The notes beneath the pieces were generated by a model. The model saw nothing but the letters and a program-made list of their open reading frames with translations, did not search any database and was not told the origin of the DNA. A DNA stretch of 64,000 nt from Campylobacter aviculae (GTDB taxonomy: Bacteria; Campylobacterota; Campylobacteria; Campylobacterales; Campylobacteraceae). The stretch covers positions 27,553 through 91,552 of the forward strand of contig NZ_NXMA01000008.1 in the NCBI RefSeq assembly GCF_005406215.1. Reading direction: 5' to 3'. Both the position numbers and the translations under genes were made by a program. Positions 55,953-64,000 of this stretch are shown piece by piece (position 1 is the stretch's first letter; every line of letters begins with the position of its first letter).

Positions 55953-57312
55953 TATTGGCAATTTAAATATCTCTTTATCTTATCCTTTTTTATTTTTAAT
56001 TCTTGTTGCAATTGTTCTTTTGCTTTGTTCTGCTTTTTGGAAATTCCATAGAACTTTTTATATAGCTACTTGTTCTTTGTCTTTAATTGTCAGTACTTTT
56101 TTAATCTTAAATAATGTTGACGAACAAGGGCTAGGATTTAAAAAAGCGTTTCTGGGTACTTTAAATAATGATATAGTATCATTTTACGCTTCTTTGGTGA
56201 TTTTGTGTTTTTCATTTTTATATCTTTTAATGCAAAAAGATGAGGACAAGGGTGAATTCTATAGCTTATTTATGTTTATGGTGTCTAGCTTGTTACTTAT
56301 GGTTTCAAGTTCGAATTTAATTTTAATTTTTATTGGACTTGAGGCATCATCTCTTGCTCTTTATACTCTGATAGCAATGCGTGGAACGAACAATGCGGTT
56401 TCTAGTGCCATTAAATATTTCAGTGTTGCTGCAGTAGGATCTGGATTTTTTGTTATGGCATCAGCTTTAATTTACATGAAAACCGGAACTTTAGATTTGG
56501 ATTCAAAATTAGCTTTAGAAAAAGATCCTTTAATTTTAACTGCGGGAGTTATGATTTTTGTTTTATGTGCTATAAAACTTTCTTTAGCTCCTTTTCATTT
56601 TTGGTTAAAAGATGTGTATTTTGCAGCTCATTCAAATTTGGCAGCCTTTATTTCAGTAGTTCCAAAAATAGCAATGTTTGTTGTTGTTGTAAGACTTTTT
56701 GAATTTTTAAATTATTTGGATTTTGAAAGTATTATCGGTGTCTTGGCAATATTTTCTATGTTGGCTGCTGCTATTGCAGCTTTAAGTCAAAAAGATGCAA
56801 AAAAAGTGTTTGCCTATAGCTCTGTAGTGCATTCTAGTTTTGTTTTAGCTGCTTGCATACCTTTGCTTAGTGTAAAAGATGATATTTTAAATCCTATATT
56901 TATTTATTGGACTTTTTTCAGTTTTGCAAATTACGGAGTTTTTTTAATTCTTAGCACATTTAAATCAAGTTCGTTTGATGAATTTAATGCTTTATTAACA
57001 AAAAAACCTTTAATTGCCCTATCACTTACCTTTTGTGTGCTTTCTCTCGCAGGAATTCCACCATTTGGGGCATTTTGGGGAAAGGTGATTGTGTTGAAGA
57101 CTTTGATTACAACTGATTATTGGTATTTGGCTATTTTTATGGCTTTGGCCTCAGTATTAATGCTTTATTCTTATTTAAAAATAGTTATCCATGCTTTGTT
57201 TATCAAGACAGAACCTAAAGTTTGTGTCCAATTAAATTTTATACAGAGTTTTATTTTAGCTCTTTGTACTCTAATAAGCATTTTTGCTTTATTTTTGTTA
57301 TTTAAAATATAA
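55942..57312 (+). CDS. nuoN: Complex I subunit NuoN
   Basis: 456 residues, about 14 helices. FIGLEASSLALYTLIAM, LSLAPFHFWLKDVYFAAHSN and YSSVVHSSFVLAACI fit subunit N. Last gene of the nuo operon; pflA starts 12 bp later. Confidence 0.96.
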   Translation: MLDNIGNLNISLSYPFLFLILVAIVLLLCSAFWKFHRTFYIATCSLSLIVSTFLILNNVDEQGLGFKKAFLGTLNNDIVSFYASLVILCFSFLYLLMQKDEDKGEFYSLFMFMVSSLLLMVSSSNLILIFIGLEASSLALYTLIAMRGTNNAVSSAIKYFSVAAVGSGFFVMASALIYMKTGTLDLDSKLALEKDPLILTAGVMIFVLCAIKLSLAPFHFWLKDVYFAAHSNLAAFISVVPKIAMFVVVVRLFEFLNYLDFESIIGVLAIFSMLAAAIAALSQKDAKKVFAYSSVVHSSFVLAACIPLLSVKDDILNPIFIYWTFFSFANYGVFLILSTFKSSSFDEFNALLTKKPLIALSLTFCVLSLAGIPPFGAFWGKVIVLKTLITTDYWYLAIFMALASVLMLYSYLKIVIHALFIKTEPKVCVQLNFIQSFILALCTLISIFALFLLFKI

Positions 57313-57324
57313 TATAATGACTTT

Positions 57325-59685
57325 ATGAGAATTATATTTTTAGTTTTATTAAATGTTTATACTCTTTTTTCTTTTGAATTAACTCTAAATACAGGCCGCG
57401 AAAATAATCAAACTTTCGCGGTTTTACATGTTAAAAATGATTTAGATTTTACTTGCCAAAAAAATACTATTGAAGATAAAATGCATTTTGAGTGTGATAT
57501 TGCTGGTGTTGTAGATAATAAGTTAAATGATCAAAGTTTTTCTACTTTTGATTTAAAGTTTATCAAAAACCCACAAAAAATTAAAATGATTATTCTACCT
57601 AAAACAGACGCAAAAATGTTTGATTCTTCGCAAAATATATATATAGATAAAGAGTTAAGTTTATCAAATACACATAAAAGCAAAAATTTTACTTTTGTTT
57701 TTACTCCGGAATTAATCCAACCAAAAAATTATGATGGAATTAATTTTAATATCAATTTTCCCCATGAAAGCTTACCTTATATTGGAGCACTCGATTTAAA
57801 TTCCAATCCAGTTATCATCCCTCAAAGTGCAGATATTAATACATATTTGCGTGTTAAAAGTGAATATGATAAGGGCAATTATGCACAAGTAGCAATTGAT
57901 ACAGACAATGCTATTCAACGTTATCGAAATAGTATTTTTATGAGTGAATTTATACTTTATAAACTTAGAGCCCAAAACCAACTTTATACTCAAGATCCAA
58001 ATGTTAGAGATAGAAAAATTTTAGATAAAATGATTTTGGATGCTAAAAATTGGACTCGCACTTTTACAAGTGATAGAAATTTTTTTGAAGTTTCTTATAT
58101 TATGCTAAGAACTTATATTGCTTTATCACAGCCTTCTAATATAGAATATATGATGTCTATTTTAAATAATGAACCAAATAATTATTTTTCTCAACTCGCA
58201 AAACTTGATTATGCTGATTATCTTTATAGCTTAAGAGAAAGGGGAAGGGCTATAGATATTTATGAAAATACCTATTTTAATACTAAAAACTTGGATTTAG
58301 CGGCAAGAGCTGCAATGAGTTTGGCAAAAGATTTTCTTTTAAATAACAGAATAAGCATGGCTTTACAATATATAAATACTATATTAAAAGCCAATCCAGA
58401 ATACTTTGGCAAGGATGTGTTTAGATCTTTAGAGCTTGCTAAACTTTTTGATCAGAATAAACAATATGAAATCAGTGCGAATATTTATCAAAATATCTTA
58501 AACAATATAACACAAATTGATAAAAACTATGAAGAAACTTTAAAAAGTTTGGCTTTAAGTCTATCTAAAACTCAAAAAATAGATGAAGCTAAAAAATATT
58601 TGGATTTATATCTAAATAAATATTTAGATGATGGAAAATACACAGATGAAATTAAAAAAGCCAATGATGAAGTTTCCTTTTCTTTGGATGATAGTAATGC
58701 GACTTTATTACACAAACGTTATTTAATGTTAATGAAAGAATACTCACAAAAAGATGAAAATATAGTTAATAAAGCTTTAGAAAAGGATATTGAGCTTTAT
58801 TATAAAGAAGGAAATTTGAATGCGGTTTTGGCGTATAAAAAACAAATTGAAGATAAAAAACTGCAAAATGCTTCTAAGATACTAGAAAATGTGGCCATTG
58901 ATATTTTAAATAAAGATTTAAAATCAGACAATTGTATCAATGCTGTAAATACTTTTATACAATTTAAATCTTATGAAATAGGGCAAAAAATAGAGAATAA
59001 AAAACAAATGCTAAATTGTTTTATCAGAACTTCTAAATTAGAACAAGCTATTGAATATGCGGATAAAAATTATAATGAAGATCCTATATTTTATGGTTTA
59101 CAAAAGGCTTCAATGCTTTATGATAATAAACAATACAAGCAGGTTTTGAAAATTGCTAAAGATATAGCTAGCTCAAGAATATTAAAAAGTGATGAGGAAA
59201 ATTTTAAAGCTTACTATTTGCAATTTTTATCTTATTTAAAAACAAATGAATACAATCAAGCTATGAAAATTTTAAAGATTTTGGAAAGTTTTCCTATGAA
59301 TTTTACTATGGTTGAAGCCTATGATACTTTAGTGTCTTACGCAGATGATCATAAAATGCAAACAACTATTTTAACTTATGCTCCAAAAGCTATTGATTAT
59401 CAAAATTTAAAAGGAATCAATCTTTACAGTCCAAATATTGAATTCATCTATCTAGATGCATTAGATAAAACAAATCAAAATGAAAAATCTTTAGAGGTGT
59501 TGGTTGATTTATTAAAATTAAAGCTCTCCGATGAGGATAGAGCAAGAGCTTTATATATTCAAAGTTTAATCTATGAAAAAATGAAAAATACCCAGGCTGA
59601 AAAAGAAAGCTTGGAACAATGCTTGAAACTCAAACCTTCAAATTGGCAAAATTTATGTCGTGATAAAAATCAGATTGTAAAATAA
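57325..59685 (+). CDS. pflA: Paralysed flagella protein PflA
   Basis: 786 residues. Signal peptide MRIIFLVLLNVYTLFSF, a beta-rich N-terminal part to ~170, then many helical tetratricopeptide-like repeats (ARAAMSLAKDFLLNNRISMA, SLALSLSKTQKIDEAKKYLD). In C. jejuni PflA (Cj1565c) is a periplasmic component of the flagellar motor spokes, needed for rotation but not for filament assembly. Co-oriented with nuo, as in C. jejuni. Confidence 0.93.
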   Translation: MRIIFLVLLNVYTLFSFELTLNTGRENNQTFAVLHVKNDLDFTCQKNTIEDKMHFECDIAGVVDNKLNDQSFSTFDLKFIKNPQKIKMIILPKTDAKMFDSSQNIYIDKELSLSNTHKSKNFTFVFTPELIQPKNYDGINFNINFPHESLPYIGALDLNSNPVIIPQSADINTYLRVKSEYDKGNYAQVAIDTDNAIQRYRNSIFMSEFILYKLRAQNQLYTQDPNVRDRKILDKMILDAKNWTRTFTSDRNFFEVSYIMLRTYIALSQPSNIEYMMSILNNEPNNYFSQLAKLDYADYLYSLRERGRAIDIYENTYFNTKNLDLAARAAMSLAKDFLLNNRISMALQYINTILKANPEYFGKDVFRSLELAKLFDQNKQYEISANIYQNILNNITQIDKNYEETLKSLALSLSKTQKIDEAKKYLDLYLNKYLDDGKYTDEIKKANDEVSFSLDDSNATLLHKRYLMLMKEYSQKDENIVNKALEKDIELYYKEGNLNAVLAYKKQIEDKKLQNASKILENVAIDILNKDLKSDNCINAVNTFIQFKSYEIGQKIENKKQMLNCFIRTSKLEQAIEYADKNYNEDPIFYGLQKASMLYDNKQYKQVLKIAKDIASSRILKSDEENFKAYYLQFLSYLKTNEYNQAMKILKILESFPMNFTMVEAYDTLVSYADDHKMQTTILTYAPKAIDYQNLKGINLYSPNIEFIYLDALDKTNQNEKSLEVLVDLLKLKLSDEDRARALYIQSLIYEKMKNTQAEKESLEQCLKLKPSNWQNLCRDKNQIVK

Positions 59686-59820
59686 ATATTCTATTATTTA
59701 ATTCTTCAACATTAACAAATTGATTTTTAAGCCATCAGTTGAAAAACATATTTATTAATTAAATATTAAATATATTAATAATAAAATGCAGTATTGTTAA
59801 ATTTTTATTAAGGAGCTGCA

Positions 59821-60396
59821 ATGAAGAAAATTTTAACTTCTTTATTTGTTTTAGCGACATTTTCATTGGCTAAAAATATCGTCTATAGTGATGAAATCAT
59901 ATCTTTATACCTTCACCAAAATGATACCAAAGTCGTTGGAAGGTTGCTTCCTACAAATGCTTTTGAAATTTTAGAAGAACAAAATGCAAAAGTATTGGTT
60001 AAAATCAATGGTTACCTCAATCCAAAATCTCCTTCTGTGATTTATTTTAATAACTCTCAAAGGATTATAGTGGCGGCATTTTCTAAAAATATTAAATTAA
60101 ATTTTTCTCAAATAAAAAAGGGAAAAAATGGAAAATGGGATAAGGTAAGTATTAAAATTTGGGCAGATAAAAAAGATTTTTTTAAAGATAATAAAAAAAT
60201 GTTAAGTCGTGCTAAAGAACTTTTTTCTAATAATTGCGGAATTTGTCATGCCTTGCATTCCGAAAAAGAATTCAGTGCCAATGCTTGGCCAGCAGTGTTT
60301 AAATCTATGGTTAATAGAACTGGTATTGATAAAAAGGATCAATGGTTGATTATAGAATATTTGCAAAAAAATGCAAAAGATTTTAAAATAAAATAG
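59821..60396 (+). CDS. Periplasmic c-type cytochrome, TorC-like partner (Cj0265c-like)
   Basis: 191 residues. Signal peptide MKKILTSLFVLATFSLA, then a ~120-residue beta domain and one heme site CGICH near residue 140 followed by FSANAWPAVFKSM, which may carry the axial methionine. It is 12 bp before the TorA-like enzyme, so it probably donates electrons to it. In C. jejuni the pair Cj0265c-Cj0264c is required for TMAO/DMSO reduction. AAGGAGC ribosome site. Confidence 0.88.
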   Translation: MKKILTSLFVLATFSLAKNIVYSDEIISLYLHQNDTKVVGRLLPTNAFEILEEQNAKVLVKINGYLNPKSPSVIYFNNSQRIIVAAFSKNIKLNFSQIKKGKNGKWDKVSIKIWADKKDFFKDNKKMLSRAKELFSNNCGICHALHSEKEFSANAWPAVFKSMVNRTGIDKKDQWLIIEYLQKNAKDFKIK

Positions 60397-60408
60397 TAAG
60401 GAATTGTT

Positions 60409-62922
60409 ATGCTAGATAGAAGAAAATTTTTAAAAATCGGTGCAACTTTAAGTGCTTTACCACTCATCCCATCTTTTGCTATGGGAAAAAATATTGAAGC
60501 CTCTAAAGTGAGTCTTGGGTTTGTGAAAAATGGAGAAGTGATTACAGCAGCACATTGGGGAATTTTAAAACTCACTATCAAAAATGGCAAAGTTGTTAAA
60601 AGTGAGCCTTGGGAAAAAATAACAAAAATGGACAATCCTTTACAACATTATACTCCAGATATGATTTATAAATGTCGTGTAAAATATCCTTATGTCCGCA
60701 AATCCTACCTTGAAAATCCAGATCATCCAAAACCAGAACTTCGCGGAAAAGAAGAATTTGTTCGCGTAAGTTATGACGAGGCTATAAAACTTATTGCTAA
60801 AGAGCTTAAAAAAACAAGAAATATGAAAGGCACAAGTGCAATTTTTGGTGGAAGTTATGGTTGGAAATCTAGCGGAAATATGCAAAATTCTCGTATCTTA
60901 CTCCAAAGATTTTTAAATGTAACAGGTGGATTTGTAGGGGTTACAGGAGATTATTCTACTGGAGCATCGCAAATTATTATGCCTTATGTGGTAGGTTCTA
61001 TTGAGGTTTATGAACAGCAAACCTCTTGGGAAAATATTTTAAAGCATTCTAAATATGTTGTGATTTGGGGTGCTGATCCACTTTCTACCTTACGTATTGC
61101 TTGGACTTCTACTGATCAAAGAGGTTTGGCTTATTTTGAAAAATTACAAAAAAGTAAAATTAAAGTAATTTGCATTGATCCTGTAAAAACAGAGACTGCT
61201 AAATTTTTAAATGCTAAATGGATCTCTCCGCGTCCAAATACCGATGTAGCTTTAATGATGGGAATGGCAAGTCATTTAATTGCTAAGAAAAAAGTTAATT
61301 ATGAATTTTTACAAAATTATACCACCGGTTTTGATCAATTTAAAGCTTATTTGGATGGTCAAGAAGATGGGGTAAAAAAAGATGTTAAATGGGCGAGTCA
61401 AATTTGTGGCATAGATGAAAAAACGATTAAAAATTTAGCAGAAATTTTTTATGATAATCCAACTATGATAATGAGTGGATGGGGTATGCAAAGAGCACAT
61501 CATGGAGAACAACCTCATTGGATGCTTGTTACTTTATGCTGCATGCTTGGACAAATCGGAACTAAAGGGGGTGGCTTTGGTTTAAGCTATCATTATAGTA
61601 ATGGCGGTGTTCCAACTTGCAAAGGCGGAGTCATAGGCGGTATAAGTGCTGGAGAATTAGGGATTTGGAAAAATGGTAAATTTAAGGGTTTAGCGAAGTC
61701 AAATCAAACAGCCAAAGGTGCTGAATGGTTGCAAAATTCCGCAAAATATTCTTTTCCAGTAGCTAGAATTGCTGATGCACTTTTAAATCCAGGTAAGACT
61801 ATAGATCATAATGGAAGCAAGATCACTTATCCAGATATTGATTTTATTTATTGGGTTGGTGGAAATCCACTTGTTCATCATCAAGATACTAATACTAATG
61901 TCAAAGCTTGGAGAAAACCGAGAACTATAGTTGTCAATGAAATTTACTGGACGCCAACTGCAAAAATGGCAGATATCATTATGCCTACAACTTCATCTTA
62001 TGAAAGAGATGATATCACCATGACAGGCGATTATTCTAATATGCATATAGTTCCTATGAAACAAGCTGTTGAGCCTATTGCGGAAAGCAAAGATGATTAC
62101 GTGATTTTTTCTGATATTTGTAAAGTGTATGGAAAAGATGTTTTTAATGCTTATACTCAAAATGGCAAAAAAGCTAAAGATTTGATCAAAGAATATTACA
62201 ATAGTGCTTTAAAGCAGACTCAAAATTTTGGAGAAGCTTTTGCAACACCTATGCCAAGTTTTGAAGAATTTTGGGCAAAAAATAAACCGATTACTTTTGA
62301 ATCTTCTATGGAAAGTTCAGAATGGACTCGTTTTACGGATTTTATAGAAGATCCTATTTTAAATACCTTAGGAACTGATTCTGGACTCATAGAAATTTAT
62401 TCTGAAACGATTAAAAAATACAATTATGATGATTGTAAAGCGCATCCTACTTGGTTTGAACCGATTGAATGGCTTGGAAATGCAAACGAGCAAACACCGT
62501 TTCATTTGATAACAAGTCATCCAAGAAATCGTTTACATTCTCAGCTTTGTCATACAAGCTTAAGAGATACCTATGCTGTCAAAGATAGAGAACCTATACT
62601 TATAAATTCTAAAGACGCTAAAAAGCTCGGAATTAAAAATGGCGATATAGTCCGCGTATTTAACAAACGCGGTGAAGTGTTAGCAGGGGCTGTTGTTAGC
62701 AAGGATATCATGCAAGGTGTTGTAAGACTTTGTGAAGGAGGTTGGTATGATCCGGATGAAAATGGGCTTTGTAAATACGGAAATGCAAATGTATTAACTA
62801 TAGATATGCCAACTTCAAAACTTGCAAATGGAAATATTTCGCATACAGGACTTGTCGGTATTGAAAAATTTACACAAAAAATTCCTTCCATAACTGCATT
62901 TAAGGAGCCAAAAATTTTATAA
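60409..62922 (+). CDS. TorA/BisC-type TMAO/DMSO reductase (Cj0264c-like)
   Basis: 837 residues. Twin-arginine signal DRRKFLKIGATLSALPLIP; no N-terminal [4Fe-4S] cysteines, as in the TorA group; the Mo-ligand serine is in GVTGDYSTGASQIIMPYVVG followed by VYEQQTSW, typical of TorA/DorA. Periplasmic, monomeric, reduces TMAO and sulfoxides. It receives electrons from the upstream cytochrome. The window therefore encodes two distinct sulfoxide/N-oxide reductases. Confidence 0.92.
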   Translation: MLDRRKFLKIGATLSALPLIPSFAMGKNIEASKVSLGFVKNGEVITAAHWGILKLTIKNGKVVKSEPWEKITKMDNPLQHYTPDMIYKCRVKYPYVRKSYLENPDHPKPELRGKEEFVRVSYDEAIKLIAKELKKTRNMKGTSAIFGGSYGWKSSGNMQNSRILLQRFLNVTGGFVGVTGDYSTGASQIIMPYVVGSIEVYEQQTSWENILKHSKYVVIWGADPLSTLRIAWTSTDQRGLAYFEKLQKSKIKVICIDPVKTETAKFLNAKWISPRPNTDVALMMGMASHLIAKKKVNYEFLQNYTTGFDQFKAYLDGQEDGVKKDVKWASQICGIDEKTIKNLAEIFYDNPTMIMSGWGMQRAHHGEQPHWMLVTLCCMLGQIGTKGGGFGLSYHYSNGGVPTCKGGVIGGISAGELGIWKNGKFKGLAKSNQTAKGAEWLQNSAKYSFPVARIADALLNPGKTIDHNGSKITYPDIDFIYWVGGNPLVHHQDTNTNVKAWRKPRTIVVNEIYWTPTAKMADIIMPTTSSYERDDITMTGDYSNMHIVPMKQAVEPIAESKDDYVIFSDICKVYGKDVFNAYTQNGKKAKDLIKEYYNSALKQTQNFGEAFATPMPSFEEFWAKNKPITFESSMESSEWTRFTDFIEDPILNTLGTDSGLIEIYSETIKKYNYDDCKAHPTWFEPIEWLGNANEQTPFHLITSHPRNRLHSQLCHTSLRDTYAVKDREPILINSKDAKKLGIKNGDIVRVFNKRGEVLAGAVVSKDIMQGVVRLCEGGWYDPDENGLCKYGNANVLTIDMPTSKLANGNISHTGLVGIEKFTQKIPSITAFKEPKIL

Positions 62923-62942
62923 TATTTTATTTATTTTTTTGT

Positions 62943-62948
62943 TATAAT
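62943..62948 (+). promoter_or_regulatory. -10 box of the chemoreceptor gene
   Basis: GTTATAATCA: TATAAT with the upstream G, 35-40 bp before the ATG at 62983; AGGAG ribosome site at 62971-62975. Confidence 0.65.
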
Positions 62949-62982
62949 CAATAAAAATTAAATTTTATTTAGGAGTAAGTTT

Positions 62983-64000
62983 ATGCAAGATAAATCAAAA
63001 AAATCTTTTAAGGTTTCTACAAAATTAACCTTAATTGTTGGTTTTTTTATTCTTTTAGTTTTGGCAATAACCACTATAGTTAGTTATCAGCAATCAAAAT
63101 CAACCGCTTTTGAATTATTGCAAGATACCCAGTTGAAAACTATGGATGATGTAAAAGTTTCTTTTGATGCTTACGCTTCAATGAAAAGAAGAATTATCGA
63201 TGTTTTGGCTAAAAATCTTAATGACAATCCAAATATGTCTATGTCAGATATTTTAGTTATGCTTGAAGTTATAAAACATTCTACAGAATTTGATGCTGTT
63301 TATATAGGTTATGAAGATACTGGAAAACTTATCATGTCTGATGGAACAATTTTAGATTCTGCAAAAGGATATGATGCAAGAAATGCAAATTGGTATAAAC
63401 AAGCAAAGCAAGCCGGAAAATTAATCGTTACAAGACCTTATAAATCTGTTACGGATGGGAAAATAAATTTAGCTTATGCTGTTCCCTTGTATAAAGATGG
63501 AAAGCTTATAGGTGTTGTTGGAGCAGATTATAATGTAGAAAAATTTTCACATGACGTGTTAGCTAGTGGCAAATCTGCACATTCTTATGCTAGTGTTTAT
63601 GATGTAGATGGAAACATAGCATTTAATGAAGATCAAACAAAACTTTTAACAAAAAATACTTTAAGTATTAACATTCAAAAAACTTTAGCCCAAGATTCAA
63701 AGTTGTTAGATCCAAATGTAAGAGATACTTTATTTTTTGCAGATAATGATAAGGGTGAAACTCAAGCTATTATGTGCAATCCGTCAAGCATAAATCCTAT
63801 ATATAGAATTTGTAGCGTTGTCAATAAAAAAACTTATGATAGCATTATTGATAAAATTTTCTACAGTCAAATTATAGTGGGCATTATAGCTTTAGCGATT
63901 ACCCTCATCCTAATCAGAATCTTAATCTCAAGAGGTCTCTCCCCACTCACCACCATCCAAAGTGGTCTTAACTCATTCTTTGATTTCATCAATCATAAAA
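62983..64000 (+). CDS. dCACHE methyl-accepting chemotaxis receptor, N-terminal part (3' end outside window)
   Basis: 339 codons are visible. First membrane helix (LTLIVGFFILLVLAITTIVS), a double-CACHE sensor with DARNANWYKQAKQAGKLIVT and YAVPLYKDGKLIGVVGADYN, a second helix (IIVGIIALAITLILIRIL) and the start of HAMP. The order after a Cj0265c/Cj0264c-like pair suggests the Tlp4 (Cj0262c) place. Tlp2, Tlp3 and Tlp4 share nearly identical C-terminal halves, so the identity cannot be decided here. From about 63890 codon use turns C-rich. Confidence 0.88.
   Translation, partial: MQDKSKKSFKVSTKLTLIVGFFILLVLAITTIVSYQQSKSTAFELLQDTQLKTMDDVKVSFDAYASMKRRIIDVLAKNLNDNPNMSMSDILVMLEVIKHSTEFDAVYIGYEDTGKLIMSDGTILDSAKGYDARNANWYKQAKQAGKLIVTRPYKSVTDGKINLAYAVPLYKDGKLIGVVGADYNVEKFSHDVLASGKSAHSYASVYDVDGNIAFNEDQTKLLTKNTLSINIQKTLAQDSKLLDPNVRDTLFFADNDKGETQAIMCNPSSINPIYRICSVVNKKTYDSIIDKIFYSQIIVGIIALAITLILIRILISRGLSPLTTIQSGLNSFFDFINHK

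Overview
The window is AT-rich, densely coded DNA from a Campylobacter of the C. jejuni/C. coli group. I base this on recognisable Campylobacter blocks (an atp operon with paired b and b' genes, a nuo operon in which two unrelated small genes replace nuoE/nuoF, nikZYXWV, pflA), on promoters of the GnTATAAT type, and on a G10 tract. Gene numbers of the form CjNNNN are recalled from C. jejuni NCTC 11168 and were not looked up. No tRNA, rRNA, CRISPR array or intact insertion sequence was seen.

Layout. (1) 1-5640, + strand: end of a Cj0152c-like gene, a periplasmic protein, an AlaC-like aminotransferase, hom, a YraN-family gene, trxA and trxB. (2) About 5641-11850, an accessory island: frame-broken remnants, two copies of a ~235-bp direct repeat each predicted to carry a promoter and an ~80-nt two-hairpin RNA, a 110-bp perfect inverted repeat, two copies of a two-gene cassette (secreted four-cysteine peptide plus a coupled Lys/Glu-rich protein), a secreted protein whose signal peptide is followed by a double-glycine leader-like motif, a G10 tract against the -10 box of a yqaE/BamE-like gene pair, and fragments resembling conjugation genes. 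(3) 11851-32678, - strand: a DASS-family carboxylate transporter, ybeY, recO-like, two unknowns, a cysteine hydrolase, a TtcA-like gene, mtnN, fabD, slyD, the Tol-Pal system, seven F1Fo ATP synthase genes, parB, parA, birA and fmt. (4) 32880-38950: a SyrD/YojI-type ABC exporter, then (- strand) a dmsA-dmsB-dmsC-dmsD sulfoxide reductase operon in which dmsC has an in-frame TAG. (5) 39223-43818: nikZYXWV. (6) 43955-57312: nuoA-nuoN, then pflA. (7) 59821-62922: a c-type cytochrome plus a TorA-like molybdoenzyme, then the first part of a chemoreceptor cut by the right edge.

The core genes form a respiratory chain with ATP synthase, periplasmic TMAO/DMSO reductases as alternative acceptors, nickel supply (NikZYXWV, SlyD with a His/Cys tail), envelope maintenance and motility.

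The best candidates for something not yet described are in the island. One is the duplicated small-RNA repeat, which has promoters on both strands and resembles the layout of type I toxin-antitoxin loci such as aapA/isoA. The other is the surrounding invertible-looking set of secreted peptides.
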